DNA of 64,000 nucleotides from Vibrio sp. Isolate34 (GTDB taxonomy: Bacteria; Pseudomonadota; Gammaproteobacteria; Enterobacterales; Vibrionaceae). Both the position numbers and the translations under genes were made by a program. Shown here one piece after another: positions 28,319 through 37,048 of the stretch. Positions within the stretch are counted from its first letter, which is position 1. Every line of letters begins with the position of its first letter. The notes under the pieces were generated by a model, which saw nothing but the letters and a program-made list of their open reading frames with translations, was not told where the DNA came from and did no database searches. The stretch lies in assembly GCF_022397915.1 (NCBI RefSeq), contig NZ_JAKEUO010000003.1, positions 178,518 to 242,517 of the forward strand. The letters are read 5' to 3'.

Positions 28319-29542
28319 ATGAACAGGCTAGTTGGCAGACACCTAGAAGAAATGGCAGACATACGATCCACTCGAAAGCAGAAAATTGTCTACTCCTTTT
28401 CACTGACAGCGGCCGCGCTATTCATTTTCTATATGTGGGCTTATTTCCAAGGCCAGCATTACACCCTGTCGGTTTTCGAGTTGTGTTTTGCGCTTATCGC
28501 TATCTCGAATGCCTTTTACATCAGAAAGGTTATCAACCCTGATTACTCGGAACTGATTCTGAGTGGTGTACTGCTCGTTCAGGGGGTAATTCTATTCTTG
28601 TACAGCCACGCATTACCCGACCGAATTCTTTGGCTCTACCCTATTCTGGCGGCGGTGATTTTTATCAATGACTTCCGAATTGGCATCATCTTTAGCACCT
28701 CGTTTTGCCTGTTTATCAGCACGCTGATTACAGCACTTCCTAACAACTTCTCTCTGCCTTTTAATAGCACTCATCGCTTTGTTCTCAGCTTATTTACCAT
28801 GAGTTTGGTGTGTCATACCTCGGCTTATTACTACACAAAAGCAGTGAGCTATATTCAGCGTTTGTACAAAGAAGGCATTGAAGATTTAGCCTACAGAGAC
28901 CAACTGACAGGGTTAGCAAACCGTTGGAGCTTTGAACGCTGGGCTGTAGAAAAGCTTGCGACAGTCGATAGTAAGCGATCGCTCACCGCATTGGTCTTTT
29001 TAGACATCGATGACTTTAAAGCCATTAACGATAGTTATGGGCACGATGTGGGCGACAGCGTATTGCAACACTTTGCCAATCGCCTGAGCAACAACATTCG
29101 AACCCGAGATCGAAAGAGTCACGAATACGATTATTCAATTGCGCGCTTTGCCGGGGATGAGTTCGTTCTGATGCTCTACGATATTCCAACTCGAAAAGAC
29201 CTCGACGGTATTCTCGATAGAATATGTGGGTTATTTGAGAGCGGTTGCCAGACAAACGAAAGAATAAAAGAACTGACGCTCAGCGTTGGCGTGTCTTTGT
29301 ACCCACAAGATGCAACAGAATTGCATGAGTTAACAAGATGTGCCGACAAAGCCATGTACGTAGCCAAGCATTCTGGAAAGAACCGATATGCTTATTATCA
29401 CGACAACCCAGTGTCTACATTGATAGAAGAGTTACCGACGAACCTAGCTTACTCAGAATCGAATTCTTCTGAACTTGAAGATTGTCTTGAAACGAAAGTT
29501 GAAGGGAATAATGTTACGTTACTAAAAAATCACCAGCGTTAG
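28319..29542 (+). CDS. Membrane diguanylate cyclase (GGDEF)
   Basis: The 407-residue protein has about six N-terminal hydrophobic segments (about 25-180) with no recognisable ligand domain. A GGDEF domain (about 195-365) follows with DQLTGLANRW, FLDIDDFKAINDSYGHDVGD and the active-site loop in the accepted AGDEF form near residue 278. The loop suggests activity in making cyclic di-GMP. I see no RxxD inhibitory site just upstream of the loop. Its stop overlaps that of the convergent small membrane protein gene. Confidence 0.9.
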   Translation: MNRLVGRHLEEMADIRSTRKQKIVYSFSLTAAALFIFYMWAYFQGQHYTLSVFELCFALIAISNAFYIRKVINPDYSELILSGVLLVQGVILFLYSHALPDRILWLYPILAAVIFINDFRIGIIFSTSFCLFISTLITALPNNFSLPFNSTHRFVLSLFTMSLVCHTSAYYYTKAVSYIQRLYKEGIEDLAYRDQLTGLANRWSFERWAVEKLATVDSKRSLTALVFLDIDDFKAINDSYGHDVGDSVLQHFANRLSNNIRTRDRKSHEYDYSIARFAGDEFVLMLYDIPTRKDLDGILDRICGLFESGCQTNERIKELTLSVGVSLYPQDATELHELTRCADKAMYVAKHSGKNRYAYYHDNPVSTLIEELPTNLAYSESNSSELEDCLETKVEGNNVTLLKNHQR

Positions 29543-29820
29543 CCTGCCATATACATAGCCCATAGGCTAACTAAACCAATAACAATAATCCAAACCACTT
29601 GTCGAATACGGCTTCGGTTTTCCCACTTAGATTTTACGGCGGTTTTAAAAGCGGCATGCTTAGCTGAGAGCATAAAAGCTGCCTCTGCCTCACGCTTTTT
29701 TACACGTCGCTTAACGGCGTGATTCGCTACTTCAGTAAAACGCTGTCCCTGCTCCGTCGTAAAGTCATTATCAAAGTCTATTCGACCTTGCCTTTCGCTA
29801 TGTCTTTGCTGTACTGCCAT
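29539..29820 (-). CDS. Small tail-anchored hypothetical membrane protein
   Basis: I do not recognise a family. The 93-residue protein is polar and basic for its first 70 residues (VKRRVKKREAEAAF) and ends in a single hydrophobic segment (VVWIIVIGLVSLWAMYMAG), so it looks tail-anchored. A strong AAGGAGG ribosome site precedes the ATG at 29820. It is convergent with the GGDEF gene, and an inverted repeat lies upstream, towards the pirin gene. Confidence 0.7.
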   Translation of the reverse strand: MAVQQRHSERQGRIDFDNDFTTEQGQRFTEVANHAVKRRVKKREAEAAFMLSAKHAAFKTAVKSKWENRSRIRQVVWIIVIGLVSLWAMYMAG

Positions 29821-29840
29821 AGCGGCCTCCTTGGCGATCT

Positions 29841-29861
29841 AGTCTATATTGAGTATAGACT
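29841..29861. promoter_or_regulatory. Operator-like inverted repeat upstream of pirin gene
   Basis: AGTCTATA and TATAGACT form a perfect 8-bp inverted repeat with a 5-bp spacer. It lies between the divergent tail-anchored protein and pirin genes, so it could bind a regulator serving either. Confidence 0.35.
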
Positions 29862-29977
29862 TAATTTCATATTGTTACCTGTTCAAGATTTTCGAATAAG
29901 TCACTCAACGTTGTGCCATCTTCTTTTCAAGTCAAATTCCATAGACTAGAGCTATTAAAGTTTATGAGGGTTTCAAT

Positions 29978-30844
29978 ATGTCGAATGTAAGAGCAGTAGA
30001 GCATGTAATCTCAGCGCATGCCACCTCAGATGGCGATGGCGTCAAAATCCAGAGAGTCGCTGGTTTCAATAACGCGCGTTTCTCTCCATTTTTGATGATT
30101 GATGAACTCAAATCGGATGAAAGCAAGGACTATGTTGGTGGCTTTCCTCCCCATCCTCACCGTGGAATAGAGACGCTCACTTACATGCTCCAAGGCCACT
30201 TCCAGCACAAAGACCACATGGGAAATGTCGGAGAGCTTCGCAGCGGCGGCGCACAATGGATGGCCGCAGGTCGTGGTGTCATTCACAGTGAAATGCCAAT
30301 GATGGAAGAAGGTGCGCTGCACGGCTTTCAGATTTGGATAAACCAACCATCTACCCACAAAATGCAGCCTGCGCAGTACCATGACTTCCAAAGTGAAAGT
30401 ATTGCAGAGCATCAAAGTGAACAAGGCGGTTTATTACGAGTGATTGCCGGTGGATTTGAGTTACATAACCAAGCTGAGTCAGAAACTTCGCGAGCACAAG
30501 GTCCACTACAAAAGACAGGTGTGCCATTAAGTGTTGCAGATTGGCGATCTCGTTCAGGCCAAGAAGTTTCCTTAGGCACTGAGGCTAGTCACAATGCCAT
30601 GGTTTATGTATACCGAGGCAGCATTCAGATCGATGGTAAAGTCATCAACCAAGGTCAACTTGCGTTACTGACCAAAGCTGAACTACTTTCTTTGAGTAGC
30701 ATAGAAGATTCAGGTGTGTTGATTTTTGCTGGCCAACCGATTGATGAGCCTGTTGTGCATTATGGTCCGTTCGTCATGAACTCGATGGAAGAGATTGAAC
30801 AGACTATTCAGGACTACAACAACGGCGTTTTTGATACTTACTAA
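29978..30844 (+). CDS. Pirin-family protein (cupin)
   Basis: The 288-residue bicupin protein has the pirin metal-binding motif HPHRGIET followed by a histidine/glutamate set (GGAQWMAAGRGVIHSE). Bacterial pirins include quercetin 2,3-dioxygenases and regulators of pyruvate metabolism; which applies cannot be told here. GAGGGT precedes the ATG. A terminator lies about 150 nt downstream. Confidence 0.9.
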   Translation: MSNVRAVEHVISAHATSDGDGVKIQRVAGFNNARFSPFLMIDELKSDESKDYVGGFPPHPHRGIETLTYMLQGHFQHKDHMGNVGELRSGGAQWMAAGRGVIHSEMPMMEEGALHGFQIWINQPSTHKMQPAQYHDFQSESIAEHQSEQGGLLRVIAGGFELHNQAESETSRAQGPLQKTGVPLSVADWRSRSGQEVSLGTEASHNAMVYVYRGSIQIDGKVINQGQLALLTKAELLSLSSIEDSGVLIFAGQPIDEPVVHYGPFVMNSMEEIEQTIQDYNNGVFDTY

Positions 30845-30856
30845 TGCTCGTGCTTT

Positions 30857-30886
30857 GAGCTTTGGTGAGCTTTGGTGAGCTTTGAA
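30857..30886 (+). repeat. 10-bp tandem repeat after pirin gene
   Basis: Three head-to-tail copies of GAGCTTTGGT (the last ending AA) lie just after the pirin stop codon. Confidence 0.7.
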
Positions 30887-30990
30887 AAGAGTACTGAAGA
30901 GGCTTAACAACGAACAACGAATTTTGGTCGTCCATTTGATGACTGTAAAAACAAGTGACACTATCCACTGCCGGTTACTATCACTTATTT

Positions 30991-31018
30991 AACCACGCTC
31001 CTAGAGCGTGGTTTTTTC
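30991..31018 (+). terminator. Rho-independent terminator, pirin/ppnP convergent
   Basis: AACCACGCTC pairs with GAGCGTGGTT around CTA and is followed by T residues. It serves pirin and may also serve the convergent ppnP gene. Confidence 0.85.
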
Positions 31019-31046
31019 TTATTGAACAGAAGCTAATTTCAGGCTT

Positions 31047-31328
31047 CTATAGATACTCACACAAGTAAGCTGTTGCTTCTTTTACTTGCAGGTCGAAAGA
31101 AGAATCGCCTGCAACGTCAAAAGACTCACCAGATTGGTATGTTGTCCAATCGTCATCGCCAACACGCTTTACAATCAGAGCGCCTTTAACCACTGTCATC
31201 TTTTCAGGAGCTGCCGTACCGAATGTGTATTCGCCTGCCGCCATCACACCAACACTCACATCAGAACCAGACTGGTTAAACGCTAACGACTTAACGCCAC
31301 CTTCAAAGTATGTGTTTTCTTTAATCAT
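31047..31328 (-). CDS. ppnP: Pyrimidine/purine nucleoside phosphorylase PpnP
   Basis: The 93-residue single-domain cupin (YaiE/DUF1255 family) phosphorolyses several nucleosides to base plus ribose-1-phosphate. The whole length matches the family, including the PEKMTVVKG and YLCEYL segments. AAGGAAG precedes the ATG at 31328. It is monocistronic. Confidence 0.93.
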   Translation of the reverse strand: MIKENTYFEGGVKSLAFNQSGSDVSVGVMAAGEYTFGTAAPEKMTVVKGALIVKRVGDDDWTTYQSGESFDVAGDSSFDLQVKEATAYLCEYL

Positions 31329-31634
31329 TGTACTTCCTTGTTATCTTCAAATTGCAGTTATTGGGCTCAACGAATAAGCCTATGCGTAAATTTAGGTGAT
31401 AATTGTTTTAACCAATTCACGGCTTTCCCACAAGAAATAAATACGCATAGCTTAAGCATTTCGACAATTGAGATGCATTGATTGAACAAATAGCAACAGA
31501 AAAACTGAAAATTATCCAAAGCAACCCATTTATCTAGAACATACGATCCTGCTTCTAACTCTTATAACAATCTTTGCAAACTAAGATTTTAATTTATAGA
31601 CTTAGAATGGTACAGGCTAAGAAATGAAGAGATA
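31329..31634. other. Intergenic region, ppnP to DUF2850 gene
   Basis: This is AT-rich divergent spacer holding the two promoters. I see no clear operator, RNA or small gene in it. Confidence 0.5.
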
Positions 31635-32099
31635 ATGGCAAAAAAGCCCACTAAAAGCAGAGATCTATTTGCCAACTTGTTACTTTACGGCTTCCTATTA
31701 GCTGGCTTTATAATTGCCCTCACCGCAGGCTATTTTGCTTATCAAGCCCACCAGCAATCTGTCAGCCCAAGCAATGTCTATGGCACATGGATAGAGATTG
31801 CGGCGCCACCTTACAACACCGATATCCTCACACTTTCAGAGAAAGGTGTGATGATGAATCATCGCCTTATCACTACCTCATTCGATTTTGACGGTAAGAT
31901 TGTCACGATCAATACAGGATCTGGAACCACCGTTTACACCGTCAGTGGTACTTACGATTCGCCTCGCTTGAAGCGACTAGAGCCAAGCGTACCATCTCAG
32001 CAATTTATTAAAGAAGGCTATGAGGATACCGCAACAGGTGATACTCATAGCATCATGCAACAACGACGGGCTTCACTAGCTGAGCAATTCAAAAGATAA
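31635..32099 (+). CDS. DUF2850 domain-containing membrane protein
   Basis: The 154-residue protein has a basic N-terminus, one membrane segment (LLLYGFLLAGFIIALTAGYF, about 17-36), and an extracytoplasmic domain with VYGTWIEIAAPPY and SPRLKRLEPSVPSQQF. These are hallmarks of DUF2850, found mainly in Vibrio. Its function is unknown. Confidence 0.82.
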   Translation: MAKKPTKSRDLFANLLLYGFLLAGFIIALTAGYFAYQAHQQSVSPSNVYGTWIEIAAPPYNTDILTLSEKGVMMNHRLITTSFDFDGKIVTINTGSGTTVYTVSGTYDSPRLKRLEPSVPSQQFIKEGYEDTATGDTHSIMQQRRASLAEQFKR

Positions 32100-32495
32100 A
32101 CCTCGCTTCTCCTTACCCCGAGCAGCATTCGCCTTCAAATTTACTCGTCGACCTCGCTCGCTCAACAGACTTCACTTTGTGACTCTGCTTCAATCCACAG
32201 TATTTTCTTATAGTTTGTCGCACCTTTTTATAACTTCATGTCGTGAATTTTCACTTGTGAGATTTTCCTACTGAATGATATTTTATTTTATAAAACATGG
32301 ACTCAGCCTCTCATTCGTTAAGCAACAGAATTGTAACAAGATACAATTTTTTAGTTGTCCATCGAAAACGGATTTATTTTCAGTTATGAAATTAAAACTC
32401 TCTCGAATACTGACGAGGAAGCTCCTTCAAAACTGACTGGAGCCGCTTATGGGGCCATTTGGTTCTCGTAACCTTCAAGGAATGAGAGAAATAGT
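32100..32495. other. Intergenic region upstream of chitinase gene
   Basis: This 396-bp spacer holds the chitinase promoter and leader. A partial CRP-like palindrome (GTGAATTTTCAC near 32250) has only a 4-bp spacer, so I do not call it a CRP site. An AAGGAATGAGAGAAA stretch serves as the chiA ribosome site. Confidence 0.4.
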
Positions 32496-35036
32496 ATGAT
32501 TCGTATAAATACCTGTGCTGCAAGCATTGCTCTAGCGCTATCTGGTACAGCGTTAGCTGCTCCGACAGCACCTAGCATCGACATGTACGGTTCCAACAAC
32601 CTACAATTTTCAAAAATCGAACTCGCGATGGAAACCACCTCTGGCTACAACCAGATGGTTAAATATCACGATAAAGCAAAAGTCGACGTTAAGTTCAACC
32701 AATGGAGCGGAACGTCAGGAAACACGTACAACATCTACTTTGATGGCGTTAAAGTCGCCACAGGCCCAATCACAGGCAGCCAAACCACGGCTTCATTCGA
32801 ATACGGCCAAGGCGGCTTATTCGATATGGAAATTGAAGCGTGTGACGAAACAGGTTGTAGCAAAAGCGCACCCGCTAAAATCACGATTGCCGATACCGAT
32901 GGCGCGCACTTAGCACCGCTTGCGATGAATGTGGATCCAAACAACAAGTCATACAACACAGATCCAAACACGGTAGTCGGTACTTACTTTGTTGAATGGG
33001 GTATTTATGGTCGTGACTACACGGTAGATAACCTACCCGCTGACAACTTGACCCATATCCTTTACGGCTTCATCCCAATTTGTGGTCCTAATGAATCAGT
33101 AAAATCGGTAGGTGGAAACAGTTACAACGCCCTAATGACAGCTTGTCAGGGTGTTAATGATTACGAAGTGGTGATTCATGACCCATGGGCCGCTTTCCAG
33201 AAGAGTTTCCCTCAAGCGGGCCACGAATACAGCTCACCGATCAAGGGTAACTACGCAATGATGATGGCGCTAAAACAGCGTAATCCTGATTTGAAGATCA
33301 TCCCATCGATTGGTGGCTGGACGCTGTCTGACCCATTCTTCGATTTCACCACCAAAGCAAACCGTGACACCTTTGTCGCATCAGTTAAGAAATTCCTTAA
33401 CACATGGAAATTCTACGACGGTGTGGATATCGACTGGGAATTCCCTGGTGGCGGCGGTGCGGCGCCAGATCTTGGTGATCCTGTGAACGATGGCCCTGCT
33501 TACATTGCACTGATGGCTGAACTGCGTGTGATGCTAGATGAGCTAGAAGCTGAAAATGGTCGTACTTACGAACTCACATCAGCGATCGGTGTTGGTCACG
33601 ATAAGATTGAAGACGTGGACTACGGCGATGCTATCCAATACATGGATTACATCTTCGCAATGACTTACGACTTCTACGGCGGTTGGAATAACGTGTTGGG
33701 TCACCAAACAGCATTGAACTGCGGTAACTTCATGCGCCCTGGTCAATGTGATGGCACAGGGCTTGATGAAAATGGCGAACCATACACAGGCCCTGCTTAC
33801 ACCACAGACAACGGCATCCAACTGCTTCTTGAGCAAGGTGTTCCAGCCAACAAGCTTGTTGTTGGTACAGCAATGTACGGTCGTGGTTGGGAAGGCGTAT
33901 TACCATCATCACTTTCAGATCCAAGCGACCCAATGACAGGCGTGGGTAATGGCAAACTGACTGGCAGCTCTGCACAAGGTGTATGGGAAGATGGCGTTAT
34001 CGATTACAAAGGTATTAAAGCGAACATGCTTGGTGCGAACAACCAAGGTATCAATGGCTTCGAATACGGCTACGACGAAATGGCAGAGGCGCCTTACGTT
34101 TGGAACCGCACTTCAGGTCAGCTGATCACATTTGATGATGACCGCTCGGTAAAAGCAAAAGGCGCGTACGTTCGTAGCCTTGGTCTTGCAGGTCTATTCT
34201 CTTGGGAAATTGATGCAGATAACGGCGATATTCTGAATGCAATGCATGAAGGTCTAGCAGGTGGCACCACCGACCCTGTAAATCGTAAACCAACTGCAGC
34301 AGCAGGTGCCGACCAATCCGTTGAAGGCCCAGCTTCTGTCTCTCTAAATGGCAGCGCTTCAAAAGACAGCGACGGCACAATTTCTAGCTACGCTTGGTCA
34401 CAAGTGAGTGGAACTGCCGTAACACTGGCTAATGCCAATGCAGCTATTGCAAGCTTCGATGTTGTTGAAGTCGCACAACAAGAAACTCTATCATTCAGCC
34501 TAACCGTAACAGACAACGAAGGCGCAACGTCAACAGACACGGTTGTTGTAACGGTAAACCCTAAAGACACAGGCCCAGTCAACACAGCACCAGTTGCAGT
34601 GGTTACGGCTCCGGCTGAAGTCAATGCGGGTGATGTTGTTGTGGTTGATGCGTCAGCGTCTAGCGATGCGGATCAAGACACATTAAGCTTCACATGGGAT
34701 GTACCAGCAGGTATCAACGCAACAGTACAAGGCGCTTCGGTAAGCTTTGTCGCGGCGGAATACACGCAAGATACGGTATTGAACTTCTCTGTGACAGTGA
34801 GTGATGGTACCGATACATCAGTCGCGGCTACTTCAGTGAAAGTCTTCAAGAAAACCACAGGCGGTGGCACGTGTACTAACGCTTGGGATTCAAGTGCGGT
34901 CTACACTGGTGGCGACCAAGTGACTCAAGGCGGTAAGGTTTGGGAAGCGAAATGGTGGACAACAGGTGAAGATCCAACAACGACAGGCCAATGGGGCGTG
35001 TGGAAAGAGATCGGCCCAGCAAGCTGTGCTAGCTAA
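32496..35036 (+). CDS. chiA: Secreted chitinase, GH18 (ChiA type)
   Basis: The 846-residue secreted endochitinase has these parts in order: a signal peptide (about 1-21, cleaved after GTALA); a ChiA N-terminal Ig-like domain (about 22-130); a GH18 catalytic domain (about 155-590) with the DxxDxDxE motif DGVDIDWE, catalytic Glu at 315; two PKD/Ig-like linker domains (about 594-685 and 695-785); and a C-terminal CBM5/12 chitin-binding module (about 797-846, with WEAKWWTTGEDP). The layout and length match Vibrio ChiA of about 850 residues. Its product, GlcNAc oligomers, links to nagB in this window. Confidence 0.95.
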   Translation: MIRINTCAASIALALSGTALAAPTAPSIDMYGSNNLQFSKIELAMETTSGYNQMVKYHDKAKVDVKFNQWSGTSGNTYNIYFDGVKVATGPITGSQTTASFEYGQGGLFDMEIEACDETGCSKSAPAKITIADTDGAHLAPLAMNVDPNNKSYNTDPNTVVGTYFVEWGIYGRDYTVDNLPADNLTHILYGFIPICGPNESVKSVGGNSYNALMTACQGVNDYEVVIHDPWAAFQKSFPQAGHEYSSPIKGNYAMMMALKQRNPDLKIIPSIGGWTLSDPFFDFTTKANRDTFVASVKKFLNTWKFYDGVDIDWEFPGGGGAAPDLGDPVNDGPAYIALMAELRVMLDELEAENGRTYELTSAIGVGHDKIEDVDYGDAIQYMDYIFAMTYDFYGGWNNVLGHQTALNCGNFMRPGQCDGTGLDENGEPYTGPAYTTDNGIQLLLEQGVPANKLVVGTAMYGRGWEGVLPSSLSDPSDPMTGVGNGKLTGSSAQGVWEDGVIDYKGIKANMLGANNQGINGFEYGYDEMAEAPYVWNRTSGQLITFDDDRSVKAKGAYVRSLGLAGLFSWEIDADNGDILNAMHEGLAGGTTDPVNRKPTAAAGADQSVEGPASVSLNGSASKDSDGTISSYAWSQVSGTAVTLANANAAIASFDVVEVAQQETLSFSLTVTDNEGATSTDTVVVTVNPKDTGPVNTAPVAVVTAPAEVNAGDVVVVDASASSDADQDTLSFTWDVPAGINATVQGASVSFVAAEYTQDTVLNFSVTVSDGTDTSVAATSVKVFKKTTGGGTCTNAWDSSAVYTGGDQVTQGGKVWEAKWWTTGEDPTTTGQWGVWKEIGPASCAS

Positions 35037-35054
35037 GGACAAGATTAGTTAAAG

Positions 35055-35110
35055 CAACTAAACAACTAAACAACTAAACAACTAAGTAACTAAGTAACTA
35101 AGTAACTAAG
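35055..35110 (+). repeat. 8-bp tandem repeat after chiA, seven copies
   Basis: There are seven exact-length units: three CAACTAAA, one CAACTAAG and three TAACTAAG, total 56 bp. It lies between the chiA stop and its terminator. The changed bases move stepwise across the array, as expected from slippage or duplication. Confidence 0.9.
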
Positions 35111-35111
35111 C

Positions 35112-35147
35112 AAAGGCCAACTAGAGAATATCTGGTTGGCCTTTTTA
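35112..35147 (+). terminator. Rho-independent terminator after chiA
   Basis: AAAGGCCAAC...AGA pairs with TCT...GTTGGCCTTT (one mismatch) and is followed by T residues. Confidence 0.85.
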
Positions 35148-35193
35148 GTGTTTATTTTCTTAACCTGTGTTCTGCTTGTTTGAGTAGTTAAAC

Positions 35194-36042
35194 TTAACCA
35201 ATTAAGTTATCAAAGCTCTCAAATACTTGTGGGCACTTCATCACTCGACCGTGACCTTGGCCTTGAGTGGCAATCAAGGTAACGCGGTCCATTTCAGTCG
35301 CCGCACGCTGAGACACATCAAACTTAGTAAACTTGTCTTTCTCATCATGAACGATGATCGTTTGAGACTCACGAAGCGCTAGCTTGCCATAAGGGTCAAC
35401 AGACTGAATTGGGTAGTTAAATTGCTCTTCCACTTCACCGACGACCGCCTCAAAAAGCTTCATCGAGTAACCAGAACGCGCCACGCTGCCAAATAGGTTT
35501 TCGAGGTAATCAAGTACTGGAGCGATCAGCAACAGTGGTTTGTTTTCCAGCTTAACATGCTTACATTCCAACGCAGAAGCCGTACCCATGCTGTGACCAA
35601 CCAAGCCTGCCACTTCGCCAACCGAATCTAGAATCGCTTCCAAGCCATTCACAAACGCAGGGATATGACCATGAACACCATCACTGCCACCATGAGCTGG
35701 ATGATCGTAAGCCAGAGCCGTAAAGCCTTTCGCTGCGATATGTTCCATCAGAGGGAAGAACTGACTCGCGGTGCCAGACCAACCATGAGTCAGCACCCAT
35801 ACTGGGCCAGTACCCAGAGAGTAAGTTTTTAGCACGCCATCACGGCCTTTGATTTCACTCTTGATCAGCCCTTTCGGATCGGCGTTTTTTTGTTCGGTAC
35901 GCATTGGGGTAAGTAATAACTTACGCGCTGTTTTCTTTGCATGGCTCGGTGCGAGAATGTAATGCAGGTTGGTTGTTGCACCAATCAAGCTGCGCTTGAA
36001 GCTGAATTTGTTCGATGTATTAAAATAGATTTTGTCACTCAT
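35194..36042 (-). CDS. Alpha/beta hydrolase
   Basis: The 282-residue protein has the hydrolase fold. The nucleophile elbow is GHSMGTA, the oxyanion region is LTHGWSGTASQ, a DEKDKF segment carries the acid, and the His is near GHGR. Substrate unknown; likely a short-chain ester or amide. The ATG at 36042 follows AAGGA; the open frame extends further without support. The next gene upstream on the same strand is a TetR regulator. Confidence 0.85.
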   Translation of the reverse strand: MSDKIYFNTSNKFSFKRSLIGATTNLHYILAPSHAKKTARKLLLTPMRTEQKNADPKGLIKSEIKGRDGVLKTYSLGTGPVWVLTHGWSGTASQFFPLMEHIAAKGFTALAYDHPAHGGSDGVHGHIPAFVNGLEAILDSVGEVAGLVGHSMGTASALECKHVKLENKPLLLIAPVLDYLENLFGSVARSGYSMKLFEAVVGEVEEQFNYPIQSVDPYGKLALRESQTIIVHDEKDKFTKFDVSQRAATEMDRVTLIATQGQGHGRVMKCPQVFESFDNLIG

Positions 36043-36220
36043 GACCGTTCCTTGTATCGCCATCTTGATTGGCGGATCGAGCTCGGCCAAAAAATCGAAC
36101 GACCGTGCTATTTATTGGTAGAAAAAATGGGGCAAAGCTGTTTAAAGCTGCTTGCCGCCACTTCTCTTAAAATTGTTAGACCTTACATCAGCAAAGCTCA
36201 CATGCTTTGCTAACTTTATA

Positions 36221-36284
36221 TTTTACGAGCTAAGTGTTTTACGAGCTAAGTGGTTTGCGAACTGGGTGGTTTACGAACTAAGTG
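36221..36284 (+). repeat. 16-bp tandem repeat between hydrolase and tetR genes
   Basis: There are four 16-bp units: two identical TTTTACGAGCTAAGTG, then two diverged copies beginning GTTTGCGAAC and GTTTACGAAC. A partial fifth unit runs into the tetR stop codon. Confidence 0.85.
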
Positions 36285-36293
36285 GCTTACTCG

Positions 36294-36887
36294 TTAAACC
36301 GCTTTCCAGCTGGCGATTAAGCGCTCTACACCGCTCCAAAAATGCGTGTGGCTCGCTTGCTGCCCTCGTAACGAGTAAAACAAGTTCGCACTCAGGTAGA
36401 GACCGTATAACTCGAAGGTTGCCTGTTTCGGATCTAAGTCGGCTCTGAACTGCTTGCTCTCAACCGCTTTTGCTACCTGAATCGTCAAGTAATCAATCCA
36501 AACCGAAATGGTTTTCTGCAGCGCTTTTTGAATCACAGACGTTTCACTGCCTGCATCTTTCCAAGCATCAATAAACATGCAGCTGCCTTGGAACGAATGG
36601 TTCCAACCCAGCCAATTATCGAGCAACTGCTTCAATTTCGCTTCAATATCACCATCACCGAGCTCTCGCGCAGGAATGATGACTCTTTCAGTGAATATGG
36701 CGTTGGAATATTCGAGTACAGAGAGCTGCAGGTTCTCTTTAGAGTTAAAGTGCGCAAACAAGCCACTCTTAGACATGCCACACTGCTTGGCTAACTCGCC
36801 AATCGTCAAACTCTCAAGCCCGTTTTCACTCGCAAGCGCGAACGCATGGCTCAAAATATACTCTTTAGTTATCTTTCCCTTGCTCAT
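36294..36887 (-). CDS. TetR/AcrR-family regulator
   Basis: The 197-residue repressor-type protein has an N-terminal TetR helix-turn-helix (about 8-55; LTIGELAKQCGMSKSGLFAH) and a C-terminal ligand-binding helical domain. It lies upstream of the alpha/beta hydrolase on the same strand and is divergent from the AEC transporter, so either may be its target. The effector is unknown. Confidence 0.88.
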   Translation of the reverse strand: MSKGKITKEYILSHAFALASENGLESLTIGELAKQCGMSKSGLFAHFNSKENLQLSVLEYSNAIFTERVIIPARELGDGDIEAKLKQLLDNWLGWNHSFQGSCMFIDAWKDAGSETSVIQKALQKTISVWIDYLTIQVAKAVESKQFRADLDPKQATFELYGLYLSANLFYSLRGQQASHTHFWSGVERLIASWKAV

Positions 36888-37048
36888 TATTCACCAATAA
36901 TAAATCTGATACGTTATTTTTAGCACGTTCGTTCTTTTTTTCAAGATTTTTTACCTAACCCTTGCTATTCATTTTGTCTTATCAAAGAACTATGGAAAAA
37001 TGCGACAGTATTCAAAGGAAATTGAAATCGACTAACAAAGGAAAAAGA

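Noticed and set aside
32245..32275. CRP site upstream of chiA
   Set aside because: GTGAATTTTCAC has a 4-bp spacer instead of 6 bp and cannot be a standard CRP site.
35055..36284. Tandem repeats as a CRISPR array
   Set aside because: The units are 8 and 16 bp with no unique spacers, and no cas genes are present.
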